From Microbispora sp. H13382 (lineage in GTDB: Bacteria; Actinomycetota; Actinomycetes; Streptosporangiales; Streptosporangiaceae), in the NCBI RefSeq assembly GCF_014161445.1, contig NZ_JABBXA010000001.1:310001-374000 (forward strand): 64,000 nucleotides of DNA, written 5' to 3'. Both the position numbers and the translations under genes were made by a program. Under the pieces are notes generated by a model. That model was given only the letters and a program-made list of their open reading frames with translations, did not search any database and had not been told where the DNA came from. The number at the start of each line of letters is the position of its first letter. Position 1 is the stretch's first letter. This document shows positions 45,613-54,327 of this stretch, piece after piece.

Positions 45613-46773
45613 GTGACATCGCATTCGAGGGCGCGCGGGCGTCCGACGGGACCCGAATGGACCGAGGTGCGCGATCGCCTGAACGGGAACAGGCACGAGC
45701 TGGCGCGCGTCGCCGGCGAGCTCTACCCCGGGGTGGCGAGGGCCGGATCGACCCGCCTGCTCGTCCGGGACGACTGGATCCCGGTCACGCCCCTCGACCT
45801 GCGCGAGGTGCGGCTCGGCTGGGTGGAGGAGGCTCCCGCCCCGGCCGTCACGGGCCGCGAGCCGGAGGCGGCGGCCCTGCTGCCGGAAGGCGCCGGCGCC
45901 TACCCCGACGCGCTGGGGAGCCTCGCCCGGCCCCGGCTCTTCGAGGACCGCGTCTGCTACCGGCTGCTGGAGGTCGCCTGGCCGGAGCTGACCTTCACCC
46001 GGGCGCGCTACTTCGACGGCGTGAGCGTGGGCGAGGGGGCCGCCCATGAGCTCGCCGCTCACGAGTTCACGGGCCGAGAGCTCGCCGCTCACGAGTTCAC
46101 GGGCCGAGAGCTCGCCGCGCGCGCGTTCGCCGGATGCGAGGGCGGGCGGCCGCTGCCGTTTCGCGCGCTCGTGGGCGACCCCACCGACCTGCGCAGGCGG
46201 CCCGCGCTCTGCGCGGTCTCGACCCTGACGCTGCGCCACGACCGCCGTACGGGGGAGACGTCGTTCGTCCTGCACTGGCGCGACCCGGCCCGGGTGGCGC
46301 ACGGCGGCGGGCTCTTCCAGGTCATGCCGGTCGGCGTGTTCCAGCCCGCGCAGGAGTCCGCAACCGCGGAGAGGGCCGACCTCGACCTGTGGAAGTGCGT
46401 GGTCCGCGAGTACGCCGAGGAGTTCCTCGGGCGGAGGGAGGAGTACGGCGATGGCTTCGACTACGAGAGCTGGCCGCTCTACCGGTCGCTGACCGACGCC
46501 CGCGAGGACGGGCGGGTGCGCTCCCTGGTGCTGGGCGTGGGGGTCGACCCGCTGACCTTCGCGACCGACTTCCTCACGGTGACCGTGCTGGAGGCGGAGA
46601 CGTTCGACGCCGTCTTCGGCGAGGTCGCCGCGTCCAACAGCGAGGGCCAGGTCGTCGGCCGCGTCCCGTTCGACGCGGAGACGGTGCGGCGGTACGTCCG
46701 CGACGAGCCGATGCAGGCGGCGGGCGCGGCCGTGCTGGAGCTCGCCTGGCGGCACCGCGAGGCTCTGCTGTAG
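45613..46773 (+). CDS. Uncharacterised protein with a Nudix-like motif
   Basis: The 386-residue product is not recognised. Residues 265-273 (REYAEEFLG) resemble the REx2EE core of a Nudix box, but the rest of that signature is not convincing. A 30-bp DNA repeat at 46048-46137 encodes two perfect and one degenerate ELAAHEFTGR decapeptides (about residues 146-175). N-terminal residues suggest a soluble cytoplasmic protein. It converges on the X-Pro peptidase and its hairpin. Confidence 0.45.
   Translation: MTSHSRARGRPTGPEWTEVRDRLNGNRHELARVAGELYPGVARAGSTRLLVRDDWIPVTPLDLREVRLGWVEEAPAPAVTGREPEAAALLPEGAGAYPDALGSLARPRLFEDRVCYRLLEVAWPELTFTRARYFDGVSVGEGAAHELAAHEFTGRELAAHEFTGRELAARAFAGCEGGRPLPFRALVGDPTDLRRRPALCAVSTLTLRHDRRTGETSFVLHWRDPARVAHGGGLFQVMPVGVFQPAQESATAERADLDLWKCVVREYAEEFLGRREEYGDGFDYESWPLYRSLTDAREDGRVRSLVLGVGVDPLTFATDFLTVTVLEAETFDAVFGEVAASNSEGQVVGRVPFDAETVRRYVRDEPMQAAGAAVLELAWRHREALL
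46048..46137 (+). repeat. In-frame 30-bp tandem repeat
   Basis: GAGCTCGCCGCTCACGAGTT... is repeated exactly at 46048-46077 and 46078-46107, then degenerately at 46108-46137. It encodes ELAAHEFTGR twice and ELAARAFAGC once within the preceding gene. Confidence 0.9.
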
Positions 46774-46775
46774 TC

Positions 46776-46824
46776 ACACGCAGGCCGTCCCCGCCGGCCG
46801 ATCAGGCCGAGGGGGACGGCGTGT
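46776..46824. terminator. Terminator between convergent genes
   Basis: GCCGTCCCC (46784-46792) pairs with GGGGACGGC (46812-46820), with ACACG/CGTGT flanks able to extend it. It separates the uncharacterised gene and the X-Pro peptidase. Confidence 0.6.
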
Positions 46825-46838
46825 CGCGAGGAGGACGG

Positions 46839-48794
46839 TCAGCTCGCGGGGGTGAGCGCGCCGGCGCCGCCCACGATCGGCAGCGTCACCGTGCTCTTCG
46901 TCGTGTCGAGGTGCAGCCGCGCGCCGGGGGCGGGCCGGATGGTGTACTCGTAGTCGCTCGACAGCAGCACGATCCCGATCCGGTGCCCGGCGGTGAAGAC
47001 GTAGTCGTGCGGCTGCAGGTCGAAGTCGAGGCGGTAGGGCGTGCCCGGCTTGACCGGCTCGGTCCGCGAGATCGACTTGCGGTTCTGCGGGTCCGTCCAG
47101 CCCCGGGTGATGATCTTCGCCTTGCCGTTCTGGTCGTAGTCGACGAGCAGCGCCGTGACGTTCGCGGCCGGCTGGCCGAAGGACATCCGCAGCGACACCC
47201 GGGGGGTGCCGCTGAGCCTGGCGGACGCGGTCAGCGACTCCGACACGTACGCCAGGCGGCTGGGCGAGGTGGCGGCGTCGGCGAGGGTCTGCGCCCGCTT
47301 GGTGGCGTCGTCGACGATCGTCTCGGTCACCGGATTGCCCACCCGGGTCCTGTCGAGGGTGAGCGCGCCGGCCGCGCCGCCGGCGCCGGGGGCCAGGTTG
47401 AGCTCGGTGTCCGCGGCGCCCGGGTCGGGCCACTCGGCGTACTGCACCAGCGTCCTGTCCTCGCGCTGGACCAGGGCGCGGGGGTCGCTCTCCACGCCGT
47501 TCTCGTAGCCCCACAGGTAGCGGGTGAACCAGCGGTTGAGCACATCGACGCTGGGGGAGCCGCCGTGCCCGCCCTGGTGCAGGTAGATCTTGTGCGGCAC
47601 CCCGCGCACCCTGAGCGCCTCGTACCACTGCGCGGCGTGCTTGGTCTTGACGTTCCAGTCGTTGAGGCCGTGCGCGACCAGCACCGCCGCGTGGACGTTG
47701 CCGACGTCGTTCATGTAGTTGCGCTCGTCCCAGAAGGCGTTGTAGTCGCCGGTGACGCGGTCCTGCGCCTTCGCGAGCTCCTCGATGACGCTCCGGCAGA
47801 CCTGCTTGTCCGCGCGCGTGTAGACGTACTCCGCGAGCACGTCGGTGTCCTCGCCCTGGTAGCCGCCGGGGGCCACGACGGCGCCGTTCGCGCGGTAGTA
47901 GTCGTACCAGCTGGAGATAGCCGAGATCGGCACGATGGCCTCCAGGCCCTCGACGCCGGTGCTCGCGACCGCGTTGGGCAGGGTGCCGTTGTACGAGGTG
48001 CCGATCATGCCGACCTTGCCGGTCGTCCACGTCGCCCTGACCTCCCGCCCGGAGGCGTCGTACGCCTTCGCGCGGCCGTTCAGCCAGTCGACGACCGACC
48101 TGGCGCCGATGGTCTCGTTGCGCCCGCCGGTGGTCGGGCAGCCGTCCGACTTGCCGCTGCCCAGCGACTCGGCGTGGACCACCGCGAAGCCGCGCGGCAG
48201 CCAGTTGGACTCGTGGCTGGTGCTGATGGCCGGCTGCGGGCCGGTCTGCGCGTCCGCGACGGCCGCGTCCGCGCCGCCGGCATCGCCGGCGGCCGCCGCG
48301 GCCAGGCGCTCGTCGGCCGCCGGGTCGAGCAGCCTGCCGCCGCGGTTCTGCCAGCCCTTGCCCGGGCGCAGCGCCTCGTGGAGCTCGTGGTCCACATCGT
48401 GGTTGGTGATGGGGTTGCCGCCGGCGTAGTAGGGGCTGACCTCGTAGACCACGGGCGACTTCAGGCCGGCCGTCTCGGTCTCCCGCAGACGGGTGACCTC
48501 GGCGTGCACCCGGTCGCCCCGTCCGTCGCCGTCGCTGTCGACCGGGGTCTCGACCCACACTTCCTCGCGGATCCAGTCATTGCGGTTCGACGAGAACACC
48601 GGCTGAGCCATGCCGTTCTGAAACACCGGTTCGGCGGGGACGGCCGCGCCCGCGGAGGCCGTGTTAACGGCGACCCCCGTGACGGTCGTGGCGACGGCGA
48701 GGCCCAGCGCCGCCGCGCCCCGGCGTGCGGCTCCCGTACGGCGTGACGTGGCGGGCGGGACGAGACCAGGCGTCACCCGGCGCGATGAGGACAT
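46839..48794 (-). CDS. Secreted X-Pro dipeptidyl-peptidase (S15)
   Basis: The 651-residue exported serine peptidase has an Arg-rich signal peptide (SRRTGAARRGAAALGLAVATT). The S15 catalytic Ser is in GKVGMIGTSYNG, with acid and His residues later (LVAHGLNDWNVK, LHQGGHGG), and a C-terminal beta domain (from about residue 470) ends the protein. It cleaves Xaa-Pro dipeptides from peptides outside the cell. ATG 48794 has GGAGAG upstream. Confidence 0.85.
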   Translation of the reverse strand: MSSSRRVTPGLVPPATSRRTGAARRGAAALGLAVATTVTGVAVNTASAGAAVPAEPVFQNGMAQPVFSSNRNDWIREEVWVETPVDSDGDGRGDRVHAEVTRLRETETAGLKSPVVYEVSPYYAGGNPITNHDVDHELHEALRPGKGWQNRGGRLLDPAADERLAAAAAGDAGGADAAVADAQTGPQPAISTSHESNWLPRGFAVVHAESLGSGKSDGCPTTGGRNETIGARSVVDWLNGRAKAYDASGREVRATWTTGKVGMIGTSYNGTLPNAVASTGVEGLEAIVPISAISSWYDYYRANGAVVAPGGYQGEDTDVLAEYVYTRADKQVCRSVIEELAKAQDRVTGDYNAFWDERNYMNDVGNVHAAVLVAHGLNDWNVKTKHAAQWYEALRVRGVPHKIYLHQGGHGGSPSVDVLNRWFTRYLWGYENGVESDPRALVQREDRTLVQYAEWPDPGAADTELNLAPGAGGAAGALTLDRTRVGNPVTETIVDDATKRAQTLADAATSPSRLAYVSESLTASARLSGTPRVSLRMSFGQPAANVTALLVDYDQNGKAKIITRGWTDPQNRKSISRTEPVKPGTPYRLDFDLQPHDYVFTAGHRIGIVLLSSDYEYTIRPAPGARLHLDTTKSTVTLPIVGGAGALTPAS

Positions 48795-48958
48795 CAGCGA
48801 ACTCTCCAAACGATCGGGGGGAACTCGGGCCGGGGGGGAATCGGCCCGCAGGCGGCGATGCTAGGGGCAGGTCGTGTGGAATGTCTTCGGACGTCCGTTC
48901 TGTCTTGATCGCGACTCTTTTCGACAGATGTCGAAGTCCGGCCGGCCGGATGCGTGCG

Positions 48959-50206
48959 TCAGTAGCCGTAGCGGCTCTTCAGATGCCGCCAGACGTCGCG
49001 CAGCATCCACGCGTCGAACTCGGTGATCGAGGTGGCCGAGCCCGCCTTCATGAGGAAGCAGCACTGGCCGGACGGGGTCCAGTCGTAGAAGTCGTTGAGA
49101 CCGAAACTGTGTCCGATCTCGTGCAGGAGGATGTGGATGTCGTCGCTGCCGAGGTTGCCGACCAGGTATTCGCTGCCGACGCGCTGCCCCCAGTCGCCTC
49201 CCATGCCGCCCTGCATGCCCTCGGTGAGCCACAGCGACATGTCGTAGTGGCGGGAGGCGCCGCCGGGGCAGTCGGGGTAGCCGCCCGACTGGTTGAACAG
49301 GCGGGCGCACGGCTCGGCGCACTGCGGCGCGTCCTCGCGCATGTCGCCGACGTACACGTCCACCGAGTCGTCGCTCCACTGCAGGAGGGCGCGGTCGCGT
49401 ACGGCCCAGCCGACCACCTTCACGGGCACCTCGGCGTACGGCCAGCCGTTGTGGCCGGCCATTATGTCCATCCACTTCTTGAACGAACGGGCCAGCGCTG
49501 CGTGGATCCCGTCGCGCAGCTCCGCCGACACCGGGGCGGTGGAGTCCCAGCGGACGCAGTAATTGACGCTGCCTCCGTTGGCCATGATCTGGTCCCAGCC
49601 GTAGTTGCGGAAGTCGTACGGGCCGGTGCCCGTGGACTCGACGTGCCGCCAGACCTCGTCGAGCGGCGCGACCAGGGCGGCGGGCGGGCTCCAGCCGCTC
49701 TGCCGGCCGGCGGTGTCGGCGAGCGCCCTGATCTCCAGCAGTCCGACCGAGGCCTGGCCGCTGCGCAGAACGACGCGCAGGCGGGTGGTGGTGACGGCGG
49801 GGAACGTGACGGTGTTGTAGGTGTCGGCCATCGTGGGATAGGTGGCGGGGATGTCCACGTAGGCGCCGCCGTCCCAGCGCTGGAGCTGCCACGAGGCCGG
49901 CAGCCGTACGCCGCCTCCGTCGTCGAAGAAGTAGACCTGCACCGAGGAGATCGTCTGGGCGGACGGCCAGGTCAGCAGGGCCCACTGTTCCCCGGCGTGG
50001 GGCCAGGTGCCCCAGCGGCGGTTCCGCGTGTCGCCGGACCGATCCGGGGCGATGCCGTCGTTGATCGCGGCCACACTTTCCCAGGGAGAGGTGTAGGAGG
50101 CGGAGGCGGTGGCCGAGGGGGCCACGTTCGCGACGGCGGCGTCGGCACCCGCGGGCACCAGCAGGAAGCCCGCGACCAGCGCGAAAACGGCGAACAGTCG
50201 CCTCAT
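48959..50206 (-). CDS. Secreted discoidin-domain metalloprotease (metzincin-like)
   Basis: The 415-residue exported protein has a signal peptide (MRRLFAVFALVAGFLLVPAGADA) and an F5/8-type discoidin domain (APSATASASYTSPWESVAAI, then VYFFDDGGGVRLPASWQLQR) for carbohydrate or surface binding. A C-terminal protease domain has HEIGHSFGLNDFYDW, an extended HExxH zinc motif of metzincin/peptidyl type. It begins just downstream of a 26-bp palindrome. The substrate is unknown. Confidence 0.78.
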   Translation of the reverse strand: MRRLFAVFALVAGFLLVPAGADAAVANVAPSATASASYTSPWESVAAINDGIAPDRSGDTRNRRWGTWPHAGEQWALLTWPSAQTISSVQVYFFDDGGGVRLPASWQLQRWDGGAYVDIPATYPTMADTYNTVTFPAVTTTRLRVVLRSGQASVGLLEIRALADTAGRQSGWSPPAALVAPLDEVWRHVESTGTGPYDFRNYGWDQIMANGGSVNYCVRWDSTAPVSAELRDGIHAALARSFKKWMDIMAGHNGWPYAEVPVKVVGWAVRDRALLQWSDDSVDVYVGDMREDAPQCAEPCARLFNQSGGYPDCPGGASRHYDMSLWLTEGMQGGMGGDWGQRVGSEYLVGNLGSDDIHILLHEIGHSFGLNDFYDWTPSGQCCFLMKAGSATSITEFDAWMLRDVWRHLKSRYGY

Positions 50207-50218
50207 TCTGTCTCCTTC

Positions 50219-50244
50219 GCGGCGCGTGAGCGCTCACGCGCCGC
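50219..50244. promoter_or_regulatory. 26-bp perfect palindrome upstream of the metalloprotease
   Basis: GCGGCGCGTGAGC (50219-50231) is followed by its exact reverse complement. The core TGAGCGCTCA is that of LacI-family operators. It lies just upstream of the GAAGGAG ribosome site of the protease gene on the minus strand, so it could be an operator or a 5' hairpin. Confidence 0.6.
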
Positions 50245-50392
50245 AGTCCGGGGGGTGTCGTGCTGTGAAGCGAGTTTTTTCCGGTGACAAAAGGGGTGTC
50301 AAGCCCCCATTTAGGACGATGTGCCGAATGAGACGCCGACGTGGGACGAGCCGTGGCTTCTGGGGCGACCCGGCGCAGGTGGAATGACCGGA

Positions 50393-50406
50393 TCATCCTA
50401 GGATGA
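50393..50406. promoter_or_regulatory. GntR-type palindrome before the MFS transporter gene
   Basis: TCATCCTAGGATGA is a perfect 14-bp palindrome whose end lies 5 bases before the GTG start at 50411. Its layout is typical of GntR/FCD-type operators. No such regulator is adjacent. Confidence 0.5.
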
Positions 50407-50410
50407 CCCG

Positions 50411-51694
50411 GTGGTTGTGAGGATGAAGTCGCAGGGCCGCACCCGGTCCACCACGTGGACCCACCGTCTGGCGCTCGCCGCCCTGGTGCTGGCCGCGCTC
50501 AACCTCCGGCCCGCCGTCACCAGTCTCGGACCCGTACTCGAAGAGGCCCGCGCGGCCCTCGGGATGAGCGCCACCCTCGCCGGACTGCTCACGTCCGTGC
50601 CGGCCGTGTGCTTCGCGCTGGTCGGCTCGGCCGCCCCCCGCCTGGCCCGCCGGCACGGACCGGACGGCGTCGTCCTCGCCGGGATGGCGGCGGTCACGGC
50701 CGGGCTCGCGCTGCGCCCGTTCGTCGCGAACACACCTTTCTTCCTCACGCTGAGCGGTCTCGCGCTGGCCGGGATCGCGGTCGCCAACGTGCTGCTGCCG
50801 GTCGTGGTGAAGCAGCGCTTCCCGGACAGGGTCGGCATGATGACCGGCCTGTATTCCATGGCGCTCAACCTCGGCGCCTCGACCGCCGCGGCCGTCACCG
50901 TCCCGCTCGCCGGCGCGTTCGGCGGTGACTGGCGTGCCGGTCTCGGCGTCTGGGCCGTCCTCGCCGCCGTCGCCGTGCCGCCCTGGCTCGCACTCACCCG
51001 TGACGGCCGGCGGCCGGTTGCGCAGGAGCGCGTGCAGCCGGCCACGCAGGAGCCCGTGCAGCAGCTCGGGCGGCCGGTCGCGCAGCCGGGGAGTGGGGAC
51101 GCCGCCGCGAGGGGCGGGACGCACATACGGGTCGCGCGCAATCCCACGGCCTGGGCGCTCGCCGTGTATTTCGGCCTGCAGGCCACCTCCGCCTACGTCA
51201 TCATGGGCTGGCTGCCCCAGATCTTCCGCGACTCAGGACTGTCCGCGGAGACCGCCGGCCTGCTGTTCGCCCTCACCTCGGTGCTCGGGGTGCCGCTGTC
51301 GTTCGTCCTGGCCGCCCTCGCCGGACGGCTGCGGAACCAGAGCGGCATCGCCGTCCTGCTCGGCGCGTTCGGACTCGTCGGGTACGCCGGACTGTGGGCG
51401 GCTCCCGCCGCCGCGCCCTGGTTGTGGGCGGTGCTGCTCGGCGTGGCCAACTGCTCCTTCCCGCTGGCTCTCACGATGATCGCGATGCGTGGCCGGGACG
51501 GCGCGACGGTGATCCGGTTGTCCGCCTTCGCGCAGAGCGCCGGCTACCTGCTGTCGATTCCCGGGCCCATCCTGGTCGGAGCGCTCTACCAGCACACCGG
51601 CGGCTGGCGGGCGCCGCTGGCCTTCGTGGTGTGCCTCATGCTGCCGCAGATCGTCGCCGGGTTCTTCGCGGGCCGCGACCGGCAGATCTCCTGA
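50411..51694 (+). CDS. MFS transporter, CynX/NimT type
   Basis: The 427-residue permease has about 12 hydrophobic segments with CynX-like words: ALAALVLAALNLRPAVTSLGPVL at the start and FYSMALNLG-type helix VGMMTGLYSMALNLGAS. The basic loop LTRDGRRPVAQERVQPATQE separates two halves. The family includes cyanate and nitroimidazole exporters, but the substrate is unknown. GTG 50411 or ATG 50423 may be the start. A perfect palindrome sits just before the start. Confidence 0.82.
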   Translation: MVVRMKSQGRTRSTTWTHRLALAALVLAALNLRPAVTSLGPVLEEARAALGMSATLAGLLTSVPAVCFALVGSAAPRLARRHGPDGVVLAGMAAVTAGLALRPFVANTPFFLTLSGLALAGIAVANVLLPVVVKQRFPDRVGMMTGLYSMALNLGASTAAAVTVPLAGAFGGDWRAGLGVWAVLAAVAVPPWLALTRDGRRPVAQERVQPATQEPVQQLGRPVAQPGSGDAAARGGTHIRVARNPTAWALAVYFGLQATSAYVIMGWLPQIFRDSGLSAETAGLLFALTSVLGVPLSFVLAALAGRLRNQSGIAVLLGAFGLVGYAGLWAAPAAAPWLWAVLLGVANCSFPLALTMIAMRGRDGATVIRLSAFAQSAGYLLSIPGPILVGALYQHTGGWRAPLAFVVCLMLPQIVAGFFAGRDRQIS

Positions 51695-51742
51695 CGCTCC
51701 GGTCGCCGGCCCCCTCCGGGGTGTTCCTCCCGGACCTCCCGT

Positions 51743-51779
51743 CGGGCGCCCGCTGCGTGCCCCGCGCGGCGGGCGCCCG
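51743..51779. terminator. Terminator between MFS and DinB-like genes
   Basis: GGGCGCCCGC (51744-51753) pairs with GCGGGCGCCC (51769-51778), extendable by one pair. It lies between convergent genes. Confidence 0.65.
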
Positions 51780-51802
51780 GAACCGGATTCAGCGGACGCG
51801 TC

Positions 51803-52399
51803 TCACCGGGGCTTCCAGGCGGGGTCGCGGCCGGTGAGCCCGAGTAGCCGCTCCAGCGGCGAAGCGTCGGCGGGCACCGGCACCGGCGGTCCGAACAGGC
51901 CGGGGCTCCCCTGCGGGTGCTCGGCGACGACGGCGCCGACCCACTGGTGCACCCGGTGCACGGCCTCGTCGAGGGCGGGGTCGTCGGCGGGGTAGGCGGC
52001 GCCGGTGGCGACGGCGAGGTCCCAGCCGTGCACGATGATCTCGTCGAGTGCGGACGTCCCGGCGACCTCGGCCGGCAGCACGCCGCCGCCTATCTCGGCC
52101 GTGCCGGTCCACGCGGACGGGTCCCGCCACGCCTCGGCCAGCTCGGCGAGGCGGGCCGGGATGCGGTCGCGCCAGTCCTCGCCCAGCCTGGACGCGTCCG
52201 GCACCGGGGGCCGGCCGCCGCCTTCCAGCGGGATCTTCCGCGCGGCCGCGGCGAACGCGACGGAAAGGCCGTCGATGTGATCGAGCAGCTCGCCGACCGT
52301 GATGCCCTCGCACGGTGTCGGCCCGGTGAGCCGGTCGTCGGACACGTCACGGATGATCGCCGCGAGCCTGTCCGCCGCGGGCCTCAGGTCGGCCGTCAC
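51803..52399 (-). CDS. TIGR03086/DinB-like metal-binding protein
   Basis: The 198-residue protein has the maleylpyruvate-isomerase-N / DinB pattern: GITVGELLDHIDGLSVAFA with the first His, and LDEIIVHGWDLAVATG with another His, ending LGLTGRDPAWKPR. Such proteins bind a divalent metal and often act in thiol-dependent reactions. It lies near the ArsR gene on the same strand. Confidence 0.85.
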   Translation of the reverse strand: MTADLRPAADRLAAIIRDVSDDRLTGPTPCEGITVGELLDHIDGLSVAFAAAARKIPLEGGGRPPVPDASRLGEDWRDRIPARLAELAEAWRDPSAWTGTAEIGGGVLPAEVAGTSALDEIIVHGWDLAVATGAAYPADDPALDEAVHRVHQWVGAVVAEHPQGSPGLFGPPVPVPADASPLERLLGLTGRDPAWKPR

Positions 52400-52508
52400 C
52401 GCGTCACCTCCACGGTGAGCCCGTCGAGCCGATCGCGGTGGACGGTATCCGGGGGTGCGGCCGGCGTCCGCTCGCGCCGTACGGCGGGGCAGGTCGCGGA
52501 CTCAGCGA

Positions 52509-52826
52509 TCATGACGCCTCCTCGATGGGTGGGGGTGGACGGTCGAGGACCTGCCGCGGCGCGCCCAGGCGGTCATCCCGGAACCGCTCGTGCGAGCGCA
52601 GCCATCCGCCGGCGCTCGCGAGAAGGCCCGGCCGCTGCCGGCACACGTGCCGGCGTCCCACGACCGTGCGTTGCACCGGTCCGGCGTTCTCAAGCACCTT
52701 CACGTGCTTGGACGCCGCCACCGGCGACATCCGCAGCGGTTCGGCGAGCTTCCCGACGGTCAGCACGCCGGTGGCGAGCCGGGGCAGCATGATGCGCCGC
52801 GCGTCGTGAGCCAGGGCGTGGAACAC
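52509..52826 (-). CDS. ArsR-like regulator, N-terminus cut by an in-frame TAG
   Basis: The frame from GTG 52826 encodes HALAHDARRIMLPRLATGVL, TVGKLAEPLRMSPVAASKHV and KVLENAGPVQRTVVGRR, a winged-helix ArsR domain. Upstream codons read VVEDRPA, then TAG, then DEVFHALAH, which looks like a normal N-terminus interrupted by CAG-to-TAG. Translation from the GTG may still give a near-complete regulator. The C-terminal third (RQRPGLLASAGGWLRSHERF) is ordinary in look. Confidence 0.6.
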   Translation of the reverse strand: MFHALAHDARRIMLPRLATGVLTVGKLAEPLRMSPVAASKHVKVLENAGPVQRTVVGRRHVCRQRPGLLASAGGWLRSHERFRDDRLGAPRQVLDRPPPPIEEAS

Positions 52827-52964
52827 CTCGTCCTACGCCGGACGATCTTCGACCACATGGCTGACGTTAATGGCCGCCATCGCGGACGCACAACCAGACG
52901 ATCGAACCTTCCGTGCCGGAAAACCCTTGGACACGCCCGTACGCCGGTGGCGATCGTTAGGGGC

Positions 52965-53726
52965 ATGCGACAGCAGGAGATCTGGGACGCCGCCACCGCT
53001 CGGCGCTATGACACGCCGGGCACCGGGATGTTCGCGCCCGAGGTCCTCGGGCCGGCCGTCGATCGCCTCGCCGAACTCGCGGGCGACGGGCGGGCGCTGG
53101 AGTTCGCCATCGGAACCGGTCGCGTGGCCGTACCGCTCGCCGAACGTGGAGTGCCCGTCACCGGCATCGAGCTGTCACGTCCGATGATCGATCAGTTGCG
53201 TACGAAGGTGGACGACGCGACGATCCCGGTCGTCGTCGGGGACATGGCGACCGCCGTCGCTCCGGGGGAGTACACGCTCGTCTACCTCGTCTACAACACG
53301 ATCTCCAATCTGCTCACCCAGGCCGAGCAGGTGGCGTGCTTTCGCAACGCCGCCCGGCACCTGACACCCGGGGGCCGCTTCGTGATCGAGCTCTGGGTGC
53401 CCGAGCTGCGCAAGCTTCCGCCGGGACAGCAGGCCGTGGTGTGGCATGGCGAAGCCGGCTACATCGGTCTCGACACCTACGACGTGCTGCGGCAACACAT
53501 CGTGTCGCACCACTTTCACTTCGACGAGAGCGAGCAGGCCCGGCTGTTCCGCAGCCCTCATCGTTACATCTGGCCGGCCGAACTCGACCTCATGGGCCAA
53601 CTGGCCGGGTTCGAGCTGGAGTCCAGGCATGCGGACTGGACGGGAACCGAATTCACCGCCGAGTCGCGTTCGCATGTGTCCGTCTACCGCAGGACGTCAT
53701 CGCCGGTGATTGAGGCGCAGCCGTAA
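52965..53726 (+). CDS. Class I SAM-dependent methyltransferase
   Basis: The 253-residue methyltransferase has the SAM motif I ALEFAIGTGRVAVPLAERG and motif II-like GIELSRPMIDQLR. A catalytic-domain signature GGRFVIELWVPELRKLP follows in the middle. The N-terminus reads MRQQEIWDAATARRYDTPGTG. The substrate is unknown. ATG 52965 is used; nothing upstream is coding. Confidence 0.85.
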   Translation: MRQQEIWDAATARRYDTPGTGMFAPEVLGPAVDRLAELAGDGRALEFAIGTGRVAVPLAERGVPVTGIELSRPMIDQLRTKVDDATIPVVVGDMATAVAPGEYTLVYLVYNTISNLLTQAEQVACFRNAARHLTPGGRFVIELWVPELRKLPPGQQAVVWHGEAGYIGLDTYDVLRQHIVSHHFHFDESEQARLFRSPHRYIWPAELDLMGQLAGFELESRHADWTGTEFTAESRSHVSVYRRTSSPVIEAQP

Positions 53727-53898
53727 AAGCCACCGCGAAATCGCGGACGAGCAGGCCGCGCCGGCTTCAGCGGAAAAGGGGGAGCCCCGCGAGGCTGCTA
53801 CCTCGTGGGGCAGGCGGGTCCGGCAGGTTCAATGTACGGTTAGGTCCTTGCTGCTCTTGCTGCCTCACTCTCCCCGCTTGCTGATGCCGCTGCCACGG

Positions 53899-54318
53899 TC
53901 AGCGTCCGCGTTCGCGTGCGCGTTCTTCCATGCGTCCGCGTTCGCGTGCACGCTCTTCGATTCGTCCGCGTTCACGTCCGCGTTCGCGTGCGCGTTCTTC
54001 CATGCGTCCGCGTTCACGTGCACGCTCTTCGATTCGTCCGCGTTCACGGCCGCGTTCGCGTGCGCGTTCTTCCATGCGTCCGCGTTCGCGTCCGCGCTCT
54101 TCGATTCGTCCGCGTTCACGTTCGCGTTGAGGGCCATACTGGCCGTACTGCCGGTGGCGCTCCCTGCCCCGGCATTTACCTCCAGGGCAGGGCTGTGTCG
54201 GACTCTGCGTGATTTGCGTGGTGTTGCCGGCGGCATTGACCGGCTGCGTCTGCATCGTCGCCGGGACGATGAGGGCCGACGCTGTGATTACGCCAGCAGC
54301 CAGTGCTTCCTTGAGCAT
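53899..54318 (-). CDS. Secreted Arg/Glu-rich repeat protein
   Basis: The 139-residue product has a signal peptide (MLKEALAAGVITASALIVPA), a short CPGGKC segment, then about 80 residues made almost wholly of R, E, G, I and M. The repeat unit is 24 residues (RGRERGRIEERARERGRMEE). Alternating acidic and basic residues predict a long single alpha helix. The other five frames of the repeat are also open, but only this one has a signal peptide. Start ATG 54318 has GGAG at 8 bases. No known domain matches. Confidence 0.6.
   Translation of the reverse strand: MLKEALAAGVITASALIVPATMQTQPVNAAGNTTQITQSPTQPCPGGKCRGRERHRQYGQYGPQRERERGRIEERGRERGRMEERARERGRERGRIEERARERGRMEERARERGRERGRIEERARERGRMEERARERGR
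53907..54122. repeat. Three 72-bp tandem repeats inside the Arg/Glu-rich gene
   Basis: Units at 53907-53978, 53979-54050 and 54051-54122 share nearly all 72 positions, differing at a few bases around each CGCGTTC motif. Being a multiple of three, the unit preserves frame and permits growth or loss of repeats by slippage. Confidence 0.9.
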
Positions 54319-54327
54319 GAGTATCAC

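Noticed and set aside
53865..54236. Alternative minus-strand repeat frame (Asn/Ala/Asp-rich)
   Set aside because: It overlaps the Arg/Glu frame and lacks a signal peptide; the repeat period of 72 makes all frames open.
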